Positions 1-6,118 of a stretch of 14,840 nucleotides of DNA are shown here, piece by piece. Numbering within the stretch: the first letter of the stretch is position 1; each line of letters starts with the position of its first letter. The stretch covers positions 4,973-19,812 of the forward strand of contig PMKA01000046.1 in NCBI GenBank assembly GCA_003157575.1, read 5' to 3'. Under the pieces are notes generated by a model that saw only the letters and a program-made list of their open reading frames with translations, was not told the DNA's origin and searched no databases. The DNA comes from Opitutia bacterium. Lineage in GTDB: Bacteria; Verrucomicrobiota; Verrucomicrobiia; Opitutales; Opitutaceae. Made by a program: the position numbers and the translations under genes.

Positions 1-1
1 G

Positions 2-256
2 TTCTTGAAGCCGATGGGGATCACGGCCTACCGGCTGGCGAGGGACCTCGGCGTCCCGCTGACCCCGATTTCCGCGATCCTCGCCGGCAAGCGGGCCATC
101 ACTGCCGACACGGGTTTGCGGCTCGACCGTTACTTCGGTCTCTCCGAGGGCTGGTGGTTTCGCCTTGAAACCGAGTGCGAGCTTCGGAGGGCCAAGCGGG
201 AACTCAGTCCCCGCATCGCCCGTGAGGTCCGGCCCCGGGAAACCGTTGCCGCTTGA
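2..256 (+). CDS. higA: HigA-type XRE-family antitoxin, 5' end cut off by the window
   Basis: This is the DNA-binding antitoxin of a HigBA type II toxin-antitoxin pair. It would neutralise a HigB mRNA interferase and repress its own operon. The visible 84 codons read in frame from base 2 as FLKPMGITAYRLARDLG, then a helix-turn-helix (about residues 8-45 here) with AILAGKRAITADTGLRL and YFGLSEGWW. This matches the HigA/VapI pattern, in which '(E)FLKPMGI' is normally preceded by about 15 residues (M-x-HPGE-type start). The TTG at base 5 is therefore an internal leucine, not the start. The higB toxin would normally lie just upstream, outside the window. The C-terminus ends at a TGA two bases before what looks like a hicA remnant, so the true C-terminus may have been changed by that junction. 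Family assignment is firm. Activity is unknown. Confidence 0.85.
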   Translation, partial: FLKPMGITAYRLARDLGVPLTPISAILAGKRAITADTGLRLDRYFGLSEGWWFRLETECELRRAKRELSPRIAREVRPRETVAA

Positions 257-257
257 G

Positions 258-371
258 TCGCTGCAATCGCGCTTCCGGCCCGGCGAAGAGACTCCTGTCC
301 ACCACAAACTTGGAATCCTGACGCGCACCATTATCAGGAGAAACAGGTCCGGAACGCCGTTCGTGAGGTAA
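258..371 (+). pseudogene. Possible remnant of a HicA toxin (C-terminal part)
   Basis: This frame reads as a short segment ending in TAA at 369-371, four bases before the hicB start. It has no usable start codon or ribosome site of its own. It contains RFRPGEETPVHHKLGILTRTIIRR and ends in FVR. From memory this resembles the C-terminal half of HicA proteins: a (H)xFRHP-type segment, a 'tVPVH' strand, then 'L..gtLR.IIRqaG' and a terminal 'F' segment. Its place directly before hicB is where hicA normally sits. The N-terminal half, with the catalytic histidine strand region, is absent because higA occupies that DNA. If correct, the toxin is dead and HicB is an orphan. The similarity is short, so this is tentative. 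Confidence 0.4.
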
Positions 372-375
372 GCCA

Positions 376-612
376 ATGAAAACAGAAGATCGTTATCTGA
401 AGTTCGTGCTCTGGAGCGACGACGATCGCGCCTACGTGGGCTATTGCCCGGACCTTTTCCCCTGGGGTGGAGTCTGTCATGGTGCTACGGAGGGATCGAC
501 CTATCGGATTCTCTGCCGGCTGGTCCACGAGGAGGTGGTGCAGCTGCACAAAGGACACAAGGCGTTGCCGTCGCCCAGCACACGGCCCATGCGGGACGCG
601 GTGCTTGCCTGA
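376..612 (+). CDS. hicB: HicB-family antitoxin
   Basis: This 78-residue protein is of the HicB type II antitoxin family, which binds and inhibits the HicA mRNA interferase. It has the partially degraded RNase H-like fold: strand KFVLWSDDDRAYVGYCPDLFPWGG (residues 9-32), the conserved VCHGATEGSTYRIL segment (33-46), a helix RLVHEEVVQLHKGHK, and the short ALPSPSTRP tail. No C-terminal DNA-binding domain (HTH or ribbon-helix-helix) follows, so it probably cannot repress by itself. The start is supported by a GAGG ribosome site at 365-368, seven bases upstream. That site overlaps the stop codon of the putative hicA remnant, as in a coupled hicAB operon. No intact toxin gene is adjacent. Confidence 0.8.
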   Translation: MKTEDRYLKFVLWSDDDRAYVGYCPDLFPWGGVCHGATEGSTYRILCRLVHEEVVQLHKGHKALPSPSTRPMRDAVLA

Positions 613-648
613 TCGCGACCCCCGCGAAGTGAATTCCGATGCCACCTG

Positions 649-663
649 CCCGCGGTGAGCGGG
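649..663 (+). terminator. Hairpin downstream of hicB, weak terminator candidate
   Basis: A perfect five-base stem (CCCGC with GCGGG) and five-base loop lie 36 bases after the hicB stop. The following bases (ATTCTCGTCTCC) are only mildly T-rich, so intrinsic termination is uncertain. Confidence 0.2.
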
Positions 664-706
664 ATTCTCGTCTCCCGACCGGCGGAGCAGGCCGGCGAGA
701 TTACCC

Positions 707-736
707 TTGCATCGTCCGCGCGCATGGCTCTTCTAT
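707..736 (+). promoter_or_regulatory. Candidate promoter of the tRNA-Pro gene
   Basis: A TTGCAT -35-like box at 707-712 and a TTCTAT -10-like box at 731-736 are 18 bases apart. Initiation would fall about 8 bases before the mature 5' end of the tRNA at 751. The -10 match is mediocre (3 of 6). Placement is the main argument. Confidence 0.35.
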
Positions 737-750
737 CTGGCCTCTTGGTT

Positions 751-827
751 CGGGCCGTGGCGCAGCCTGGTAGCGCACTTGCATGGGGTGCAAGGGGTCG
801 TGAGTTCGAGTCTCACCGGCCCGACCA
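751..827 (+). tRNA. tRNA-Pro (anticodon GGG)
   Basis: A full cloverleaf is visible. The acceptor stem is CGGGCCG (751-757) with CGGCCCG (817-823), and the D stem is GCGC/GCGC around AGCCTGGTA. The anticodon stem is CTTGC/GCAAG with loop ATGGGGT, which places anticodon GGG at 785-787. A five-base variable loop follows, then T stem GTGAG/CTCAC with loop TTCGAGT. The discriminator is A824 and CCA is encoded at 825-827. The C1-G72 opening pair is typical of bacterial tRNA-Pro. It reads CCC and CCU proline codons. It stands alone, with no neighbouring tRNA or integrase in view. Confidence 0.97.
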
Positions 828-860
828 TTTTTCTTCCGTTCACGAGCGAAAATCGGTCGG
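821..860 (+). repeat. Inverted repeat overlapping the tRNA-Pro 3' end
   Basis: The last bases of the tRNA plus its T-rich tail (821-833, CCGACCATTTTTC) are repeated as a near-perfect reverse complement at 848-860 (GAAAATCGGTCGG). The arms are 13 bases with two mismatches and a 14-base loop. As RNA this could form a stem-loop acting in tRNA 3' processing or termination, and the T run at 828-832 lies inside it. It might instead mark a former integration site, but no second att copy or integrase is visible. Confidence 0.4.
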
Positions 861-953
861 TTGAGTGACGCGGGTAAAAGGTGTCTGGACGTGTGCCAGA
901 CCAAGTCGGATGGGGTGGGAGACTCTACACCGTTCCCGGTCCGTCCGTTGTCT

Positions 954-982
954 TTGACGCAAGCGCGGGATGGGCGTATTCT
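954..982 (+). promoter_or_regulatory. Sigma70-type promoter for the glycosidase-methyltransferase unit
   Basis: TTGACG (954-959, 5 of 6 to consensus) is followed after 17 bases by TATTCT (977-982, 4 of 6). Transcription should begin near 989, which is 53 bases before the chosen start codon at 1042. The ATG at 970 lies upstream of that point and so cannot be the start. Confidence 0.6.
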
Positions 983-995
983 CCCCGTTTGTGCG

Positions 996-1010
996 ATGCG
1001 ATCATCGCAT
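996..1010. promoter_or_regulatory. 15-bp palindromic operator candidate
   Basis: ATGCGATCATCGCAT has two perfect seven-base arms around a single central C. It begins about seven bases downstream of the predicted transcription start, a classic position for a repressor site blocking a sugar-utilisation gene. It could also form a small hairpin in the 5' leader. The cognate regulator is not in the window. Confidence 0.45.
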
Positions 1011-1041
1011 TCCCACGTCGATCCGTGAAATCATCCTGCCC

Positions 1042-2961
1042 ATGACCCTGAAGACCTTCCTCCTGCTGTTCGGGACTGCGACGGCCTGCCTTGCCGCGGA
1101 ACAGGCAACCTACACCGTCGCGGGCGGTCTGACGTCCCTGATCGCCGCCGGCGTGGAGATGCCGGTGAACGGCGGGTTCTTCGTCAGTTTCACGGGCGTC
1201 CCGGGCGCCCTGATGCAGCCGCACGAGCAGCGCGCGCAGGTCACGCGCGACGGGCTCCGCCTGAGCTGGAAGGGCTCGAATTCGTATGCCAACGGGTCCA
1301 AGTCGGAGTTCACGGCGGACTGGACGGAGTCGGACGCCGGTGTGGCGCTCGACGGCTCGGTCCGGGCCGATGCGCCCTTTCCTGGGGCGAAGGCCTTCGG
1401 CTTTGTCCTCGACACCGAGTCGGTGGACTACGTCGTCGACGTTCCCCGGGCTTCGTTTGCCGGCGGCCGGATGGAACCGTCCGGCGGCGCGATTTCGCCG
1501 CTGCAGCCGGCCGATCCGACCTTCTTCCGCGGCGAGGTCGACCGCCTCGCACTTGTCGACTCCCGCGACAACTGGCGCCTGACGCTTGCGTTCGACCGGA
1601 CGCGTCCGGTGAGCGTGACCGATCTCTGGACTCAGGAGGCCGGCCGGGTCTACCGCATCCGCATTCAGGTTCACGCCGGCGCCTGGCAGGTCGACGATCC
1701 CCTCAGGCTCGCCCTGACCCTCAAGCTGACCGGTGTGCCGCATGCGGCGCCCGCGAATCTCACGGTGGATGCGTCCGCGGCGCGCCATCCCTTTGACGGC
1801 TTTGGGGGCAACTTCCGGGTTTTCAAGGAGACGCCGGTCGTCGCCTACAACCTCGAGAACCTGCAGGCGTCCTGGGCAAGGATCGATTTCAACGCCGCGG
1901 CCTGGGAGCATGACCGCGATCTTCCCGCGCCGGGCGCCCCGCTTCTGCGCACCTTTGAGCTGATGCGGCGGATGCAGCAGGAGAAGAGACCCTGGATATT
2001 GAGCCTGTGGTTCCTGCCGGAACGCTACTACACCGACCCGAACCAGCGACCCTTCGGCGCCTTCGGCCGCCGGATCGCGCCCGAGCGGTGGCCGGAATTC
2101 CTCGACCTGCTGGGCGGCTACCTGATGTATGTAAAGACTCACTACGGGGCCGAGCCCGACCTTTTCTCCTTCAACGAGCCGGACCTCGGCGTCTCGATCG
2201 GCTTCACGGGCGAAACCCACCGGGACGCGATCAAGCGGATCGGCGCCCGTCTGGCCTCGTTGGGGCTGAAGACCCGGCTGCTGCTGGGCGACACCGCCAA
2301 TCCCAGCGATTCCCACCTGTTCATCCTGCCGACGGCCGCCGACCCGGAGGCGATGCGCTACGTCGGCGCCGTTTCGTTCCACAGCTGGGGCAACGGCACG
2401 CCCGAACAGTACGCCGCCTGGGGCGACGTGGCGGAGTGGGTGCACAGGCCCCTTCTCGTGGCCGAGGCCGGGGTCGACCCGGGGGCGTATCAGAATGCAG
2501 CCTACGACAGCTATGCCTACGGACTGAGGGAGGTCCGCCAGTTTCAGGAGCTCCTCCGTTACGCGAGGCCGCAGGCGCTCATCTACTGGCAGTTTACCGA
2601 CGACTACAGCCTGGTCCACGTCGGACCGAACAACGTCGTCGAACCCACGCCGCGCTTCTGGCTGGTGAAGCAATTCGCCAACCTTACGCCGCTCAAAAGC
2701 CAGGCGGTGACCTCCTCTAGCGATCAGCCGGACGTCCTGATCAGCGCATTTGCGCGCGGAAACGAGGTGGTCGTGCACGTGCTCAATCTCGGCCCCGAAT
2801 GCGATGCTGCGATCAAAGGACTGCCGGCAGGGACCTGGCGTACGGTGACATCGACCGAGGCCGCAGGCTGGCAGGAGGGCAGGGCAGCCGCGGCCGCCGG
2901 CTCGCCGTGCGGGATGCATCTCCCGGCCCGCAGCCTGACAACGCTTGTCCGGAGGGAGTGA
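1042..2961 (+). CDS. Secreted clan GH-A glycoside hydrolase (GH30-like)
   Basis: This 639-residue exported enzyme probably cleaves a plant or algal polysaccharide in the periplasm or outside the cell. The start at 1042 gives a signal peptide, MTLKTFLLLFGTATACLAAE. Cleavage after LAA is likely. Lipid modification at the cysteine is less likely because the lipobox is poor. Residues about 20-232 form a beta-rich N-terminal domain I do not recognise. FDGFGGN at 251-257 opens a TIM-barrel domain as in GH30 and related families. FSFNEPD places the probable acid/base at Glu379, and LLVAEAG places the probable nucleophile at Glu475. The spacing of about 95 residues fits clan GH-A. A short C-terminal beta region (from about 550) ends the protein. 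No SD precedes the start. The methyltransferase follows five bases later. Clan assignment is fairly secure. The exact family and substrate are not. Confidence 0.75.
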   Translation: MTLKTFLLLFGTATACLAAEQATYTVAGGLTSLIAAGVEMPVNGGFFVSFTGVPGALMQPHEQRAQVTRDGLRLSWKGSNSYANGSKSEFTADWTESDAGVALDGSVRADAPFPGAKAFGFVLDTESVDYVVDVPRASFAGGRMEPSGGAISPLQPADPTFFRGEVDRLALVDSRDNWRLTLAFDRTRPVSVTDLWTQEAGRVYRIRIQVHAGAWQVDDPLRLALTLKLTGVPHAAPANLTVDASAARHPFDGFGGNFRVFKETPVVAYNLENLQASWARIDFNAAAWEHDRDLPAPGAPLLRTFELMRRMQQEKRPWILSLWFLPERYYTDPNQRPFGAFGRRIAPERWPEFLDLLGGYLMYVKTHYGAEPDLFSFNEPDLGVSIGFTGETHRDAIKRIGARLASLGLKTRLLLGDTANPSDSHLFILPTAADPEAMRYVGAVSFHSWGNGTPEQYAAWGDVAEWVHRPLLVAEAGVDPGAYQNAAYDSYAYGLREVRQFQELLRYARPQALIYWQFTDDYSLVHVGPNNVVEPTPRFWLVKQFANLTPLKSQAVTSSSDQPDVLISAFARGNEVVVHVLNLGPECDAAIKGLPAGTWRTVTSTEAAGWQEGRAAAAAGSPCGMHLPARSLTTLVRRE

Positions 2962-2966
2962 CCATC

Positions 2967-3971
2967 ATGAAAAAAGAGAACACACGACAATGGACTGCGG
3001 AAGATGTACTCGCGCTGAGCCGGAGCTATCAGGATGCCTGCGTGCTCGCGGCGGCCGCCGAGCTGGATTTGTTCTCCCGGCTGGGGGCCGGACCGCTCGC
3101 CGCCGATGTGCTGGCACAACGGCTCGGGTGCGACCTGCGGGGTCTCAGGGTGTTGCTTGATGCGCTCGGGGCGCTGCGGGTGCTCAACAAGGACGGGGAC
3201 GGATATTCAGTGGCGGAAGGCGTCGCCGACGTGCTCACTCCTTCCGGCGGCAAGAGCGTCCTTGCGATGGCCCAGCACCAGGCCAATTGCCTCCATCGCT
3301 GGGCGCAACTGGGCCGGGTCGTGAAGACCGGCCGGCCGGCGGACTATACGCCCAGCGTGCTCGGCGAGGCCGGCGACCAGGCTGCATTCATCGGGGCGAT
3401 GGACAACATTTCAGCCCCTGTCGCGGATTCGGTGATAGGCGCCGTGGTGCCGCCCGGATTCACACGGCTGCTGGACGTCGGCGGGGCCTCGGGGACCTGG
3501 ACGATGGCGTTTCTGCGCGCGTGTCCTGCCGCAACTGCGATCATTTTTGACCTTCCGCACGTCATCCCCATGGCGGAGCGCAGGCTCGCTGCGGCGGGCC
3601 TTCGCGACCGCGTCGATCTCGTCGCGGGCGATTTCACAGTCGATCCGCTGCCTGCCGGCGCCGACCTCGTGTGGATCAGCGCGATCGTTCACCAGAACTC
3701 GCGGGAGCAGAACCGCCGGCTGTTTGCGAAGGCGTTCGCAGCGCTCGCGCCCGGCGGCCGCGTTGCGATCCGGGATATCCTGATGGACGACAGCCGCACA
3801 AGTCCCGTGGCCGGTGCGCTGTTCGCGGTAAACATGCTCGTGGCGACGGAGGGCGGCGGAACGTTCACGTTTGCCGAGCTCAGGGACGATCTCGAAGCGG
3901 AAGGCTTCACCCATGCCGCCGTGCTCCGCCGCGAACAGGGAATGAGTTCGATCGTCGCGGCGCGCAAATGA
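2967..3971 (+). CDS. SAM-dependent O-methyltransferase (plant COMT/HIOMT-like fold)
   Basis: This 334-residue cytoplasmic enzyme would transfer a methyl group from SAM to a small-molecule hydroxyl (substrate unknown). Residues about 10-95 form a winged-helix dimerisation domain (DLFSRLGAGPLAADVLAQRLG, then GLRVLLDALGAL). Residues about 160-330 are the Rossmann methyltransferase domain. Motif I is LLDVGGASG (168-176), FDLP is the ribose-binding acidic motif, GDFTVDPLP is motif III, and GGRVAIRDI is motif V. His242 in SAIVHQNSREQN occupies the position of the catalytic base in this family. The start at 2967 is chosen for its GGAGG ribosome site at 2951-2955 inside the end of the glycosidase gene. 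The five-base gap implies translational coupling. The frame stays open upstream into the glycosidase gene, but that part is a shadow. Confidence 0.85.
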   Translation: MKKENTRQWTAEDVLALSRSYQDACVLAAAAELDLFSRLGAGPLAADVLAQRLGCDLRGLRVLLDALGALRVLNKDGDGYSVAEGVADVLTPSGGKSVLAMAQHQANCLHRWAQLGRVVKTGRPADYTPSVLGEAGDQAAFIGAMDNISAPVADSVIGAVVPPGFTRLLDVGGASGTWTMAFLRACPAATAIIFDLPHVIPMAERRLAAAGLRDRVDLVAGDFTVDPLPAGADLVWISAIVHQNSREQNRRLFAKAFAALAPGGRVAIRDILMDDSRTSPVAGALFAVNMLVATEGGGTFTFAELRDDLEAEGFTHAAVLRREQGMSSIVAARK

Positions 3972-3974
3972 CGC

Positions 3975-3990
3975 GCGGGCGCGAGCCCGC
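3975..3990 (+). terminator. GNRA-tetraloop hairpin after the methyltransferase gene
   Basis: GCGGGC and GCCCGC form a perfect six-base stem closed by a GCGA tetraloop, starting four bases after the stop codon. No U-tract follows, so it would act as a 3'-end stabiliser or a factor-assisted terminator rather than a standard intrinsic terminator. Confidence 0.35.
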
Positions 3991-4073
3991 CTCAGCGCCG
4001 GTCGCGCCACAGCGTCGCAAGACGGCGCACGCCTTCGCGGATCTGTTCCGCGATTCGCCGTGACCCCGTTCAT

Positions 4074-4093
4074 CCAACCCCCTTTTTGGTTGG
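4074..4093 (+). terminator. Hairpin upstream of the SUI1-like gene
   Basis: CCAACC (4074-4079) and GGTTGG (4088-4093) form a six-base stem around a CCCTTTTT loop. It lies about 100 bases past the methyltransferase stop and about 75 before the next start. The T run is in the loop, not after the stem, so termination is uncertain. Confidence 0.25.
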
Positions 4094-4169
4094 CGAACTG
4101 CGGCATCGCCGGACAAGGCGCCGGCGGTTCTTGACGACAGGGCGGCCGGGCGCAGGATTCCTTCTGACG

Positions 4170-4562
4170 ATGCAGGCCAAGGACAGAATTCCAACCGAAG
4201 GAGGCGGGCCTCTTGCGCAGAATCCGTTCGCGGGGCTGAACAGCGCCGGTCTTCCGTCGATGGCCCGCCGTCAGGCTGGCTCCGTGCCGCCCCCCAGGCC
4301 GGCACCGCCGCCGAAGAACCGTGGCAGGGTCGACATTACGCGGCAGACTGCAGGGCGCGGCGGGAAAACGGTGACCGTTGCAGGCGGGTTTGTCGGGATC
4401 GGCCAGCCTGAAAAGGAACAGCTGGCGAAGAAGATGCAGAAAGCCTGCGGAACGGGCGGCACCGTCAAGGACGGGTGCATCGAGATCCAGGGCGACAAGC
4501 GTGAACAGATGGCGCGAATACTGACTGAAGCGGGTTTCCGGCCGGTGTTTGCGGGCGGATAG
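4170..4562 (+). CDS. SUI1/YciH-family translation initiation factor homologue
   Basis: This 130-residue protein is the bacterial counterpart of eukaryotic eIF1/SUI1. The eIF1 family checks start-codon choice on the small ribosomal subunit; the bacterial role is poorly defined. Residues 1-50 are a flexible, proline-rich N-terminal extension (QNPFAGLNSAGLPSMARR, then PPPRPAPPPKNRG). Residues about 52-128 are the SUI1 domain, with TVAGGFVGIGQPEKEQLAKKMQK, the conserved CGTGGTVKDGCIEIQGDKRE core and the terminal LTEAGFRPVFAGG. The start at 4170 is preferred because the N-terminal pattern resembles relatives I recall. The SD signal is weak (AGGA at 4154-4157). It ends in TAG and converges on metF across 26 bases. 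Confidence 0.85.
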   Translation: MQAKDRIPTEGGGPLAQNPFAGLNSAGLPSMARRQAGSVPPPRPAPPPKNRGRVDITRQTAGRGGKTVTVAGGFVGIGQPEKEQLAKKMQKACGTGGTVKDGCIEIQGDKREQMARILTEAGFRPVFAGG

Positions 4563-4570
4563 TCCGGATC

Positions 4571-4587
4571 TTTTGGCGGCGCCAAAA
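4571..4587. terminator. Hairpin between convergent SUI1-like gene and metF
   Basis: TTTTGGC, a GGC loop and GCCAAAA form a perfect seven-base stem in the 26-base gap between the two stop codons. It is symmetric and so forms on either transcript. The A/T bases form the base of the stem on both sides, giving a possible bidirectional terminator or 3'-end protector. Confidence 0.5.
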
Positions 4588-4588
4588 C

Positions 4589-5473
4589 CTATGCGGAAAG
4601 GCCGGCCGCGAGGGTCAGGGCGCTCTTTGCGCGATTGAGGATGTAGAGATGATAGCCGGACGCACCACGGGCCAGAAGGTCGCGAATCTGCGTCAGCGCC
4701 CAGTCGATGCCGATGGTTTCGACGATGTCAGGATCGTCAGCGGCCGCGTCGATGCGCGTGAGGAGGCGCGCCGGCAGGGAGGCGCCACAGAGACCGGTGA
4801 TCCGCCTGACCTGTTTGAGCGAGAGCACCGGCATGACGCCCGGGACGATGGGCACGGCGATGCCTGCGGCGCGGCACCGGTCCAGGAAGCGATAGAAGAC
4901 CTCGTTGTCGAAAAAGAGCTGCGTTGTGATGAACGATGCGCCTGCGTCCACCTTGCGCCGCAGATTGACCATGTCAGCGTCCAGCGACGGCGCCTCGGGG
5001 TGCTTTTCGGGGTAGCCTCCGACGCCGATACAGAGATCGGGATGCAGGCCTTTGAGCAGGGCAACGACATCGCAACCGAAGCGCAGGCCGTCCTTGAACG
5101 CCGTCGCTGCTGGCTGGTCGCCCGGGACGTCGCCCCGGAGCGCCATGATGTTGCGGATACCGTTGCGATAATGGGCCCCGGCAATGGCTGCGATCTCCTC
5201 ACGGGTGTGGTTCACGGCGGTCAGATGGGGCATCACGGTGAACCCGAAATCCTGGCGCAGCATGGCGGAGACCTGGGCCGTGCGCTCGCGCGTGCTGCCG
5301 CCGGCGCCGTAGGTGACCGACACGAAATCGGGCTTGATCCGCCTCAGTGCAGCGGCGGTCTGCCGGAGCGCCTCGACTCCCGCGGCTTCCTTCGGCGGGA
5401 AAAACTCCAGCGACCGAAGGGGCCGCTGGAGCGCAAATAAGGCGGAGATTGGCCGGTCTGTTTCCATTAACAT
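4589..5473 (-). CDS. metF: 5,10-methylenetetrahydrofolate reductase
   Basis: This 294-residue FAD enzyme reduces 5,10-methylene-THF to 5-methyl-THF, the methyl donor for methionine synthesis. It is a single TIM-barrel domain of normal bacterial MetF length. LEFFPPK carries the catalytic Glu23 (Glu28 in E. coli). Further family signatures are VTYGAGGSTRERT (53-65), PHLTAVNHT (82-90) and the flavin-contacting NIMALRGD with Asp115 (Asp120 in E. coli). GGYPEKHPE and the FITTQLFFDNEVFYRF segment contribute the folate-site residues. The start is ATG at 5473 or a second ATG six bases inside at 5467. Neither has an SD. The promoter appears to abut the start codon, so the mRNA may be leaderless. No metH or metE is visible nearby. 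Confidence 0.95.
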   Translation of the reverse strand: MLMETDRPISALFALQRPLRSLEFFPPKEAAGVEALRQTAAALRRIKPDFVSVTYGAGGSTRERTAQVSAMLRQDFGFTVMPHLTAVNHTREEIAAIAGAHYRNGIRNIMALRGDVPGDQPAATAFKDGLRFGCDVVALLKGLHPDLCIGVGGYPEKHPEAPSLDADMVNLRRKVDAGASFITTQLFFDNEVFYRFLDRCRAAGIAVPIVPGVMPVLSLKQVRRITGLCGASLPARLLTRIDAAADDPDIVETIGIDWALTQIRDLLARGASGYHLYILNRAKSALTLAAGLSA

Positions 5474-5506
5474 ATCAACAGATACGGATTCGTTGATACG
5501 TGTAAA
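5473..5506 (-). promoter_or_regulatory. metF promoter with overlapping inverted-repeat operator
   Basis: On the minus strand TTTACA (5506-5501, 5 of 6) is followed after 16 bases by TATCTG (5484-5479, 3 of 6). Initiation is therefore predicted at about the A of the metF ATG. Overlapping it are perfect seven-base arms, TATCAAC at 5473-5479 and GTTGATA at 5492-5498, separated by 12 bases. The hexamer GATACG also occurs twice (5481-5486, 5495-5500). The arrangement suits repression of metF by a dimeric regulator. ArsR-type regulators of the methionine cycle are one family to consider, from memory only. None is encoded here. Confidence 0.5.
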
Positions 5507-5578
5507 GGAAGGAATTCGGATTTGAACTCAGGATCTCGACCGCGGGGGCGCAGGATTGCCCGCGCCGCGACGGCGGGG

Positions 5579-6118
5579 CTAGGGAACGGCGCCCGGAGCG
5601 GGGGCGGCTGCCGGGGTTGATTCGGCGGCCTTCAACTCCGCCTGACACTCCTGGGCGATCGTCTGGAACTTTTGCATCAGCGGACCCATCTGCTGCTGAA
5701 CCATCTGCATGGTGCGCTGCATCACCACGGGCATCTTCTTCACAAGCGCCTGGCCCCCTGGTGTGCGATAGAAGGCAATGATGCTGTCGATCTCCTCCTG
5801 TGTGAACGAATCGCTGTAGATCTGAACGAACATCGGTTCGTACTTCGCCCAGGTCAGTTCCTCCTTCATGACGTTGGCCATCTTCGTCTGCATCGACTCC
5901 AAAACCTTGGCCTGAGCTGGCGTGGGTGCCTAACCATTGGTCGCCTGGACCATCGCGTTCCTCATCATTCCGTCAATCTGGGCCGTGACGCTGTCGAGCA
6001 GTTTGTGCGCCTCGGTTACATTCAGGAGTTCCTGGATGGAAGCCGCGCTGGGCTTCGTGTCCGCGGCAAAAGCCGTCGAACAGACAAGGGCAAGGGCGAT
6101 AATGGTGCGTTTGATCAT
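5579..6118 (-). pseudogene. Secreted DUF2059 protein interrupted by an in-frame amber codon
   Basis: Read through one TAG, this is a coherent 179-codon gene. A signal peptide, MIKRTIIALALVCSTAFA, is followed by SIQELLNVTEAHKLLDSVTAQIDGMMRNAMVQATNG. The amber codon is codon 63, at 5932-5930. The same frame continues APTPAQAKVLESMQTKMANVMKEELTW into the DUF2059 core YSDSFTQEEIDSIIAFYRTPGGQALVKKMP and an Ala/Pro-rich tail. A single C-to-T change (CAG to TAG) explains the break and no frameshift is needed. The family is periplasmic and of unknown function. Restart at the ATG at 5902 would yield a 107-residue domain without a signal peptide. TAG ends three other genes in this window region (including this one), so it is not a sense codon here. 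It could be a fresh pseudogene or a base-calling error. Confidence 0.8.

Noticed and set aside
970..1041. Upstream in-frame ATG for the glycosidase
   Set aside because: It lies within the predicted promoter, upstream of the transcription start, and would bury the signal peptide behind 24 extra residues.
925..2919. A 664-codon open frame antisense to the glycosidase gene
   Set aside because: Its protein is Arg/Gly/Val-rich with no domain pattern, as expected for the complementary frame of a GC-rich gene. The sense frame has a signal peptide and catalytic motifs.
3991..4062. A 23-codon minus-strand frame with good codon use, ending LATLWRDRR
   Set aside because: It has no start codon and is closed by an upstream stop. 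At most it is a fragment of a lost gene, and nothing confirms that.
4197..4204. Strong SD-like GAAGGAGG inside the SUI1-like gene
   Set aside because: The nearby TTG at 4213 is out of frame. The bases simply encode the TEGGG segment of the N-terminus.
5514..5545. tRNA T-arm-like sequence on the minus strand (GAGTTCAAATCC)
   Set aside because: The flanking bases do not form a T stem, and no acceptor, anticodon or D stem can be built around it.
5930..5932. Amber codon as a sense codon (pyrrolysine or reassignment)
   Set aside because: TAG terminates other genes in the window, and no pylS/pylT-like gene is visible. A point mutation or sequencing error is simpler.
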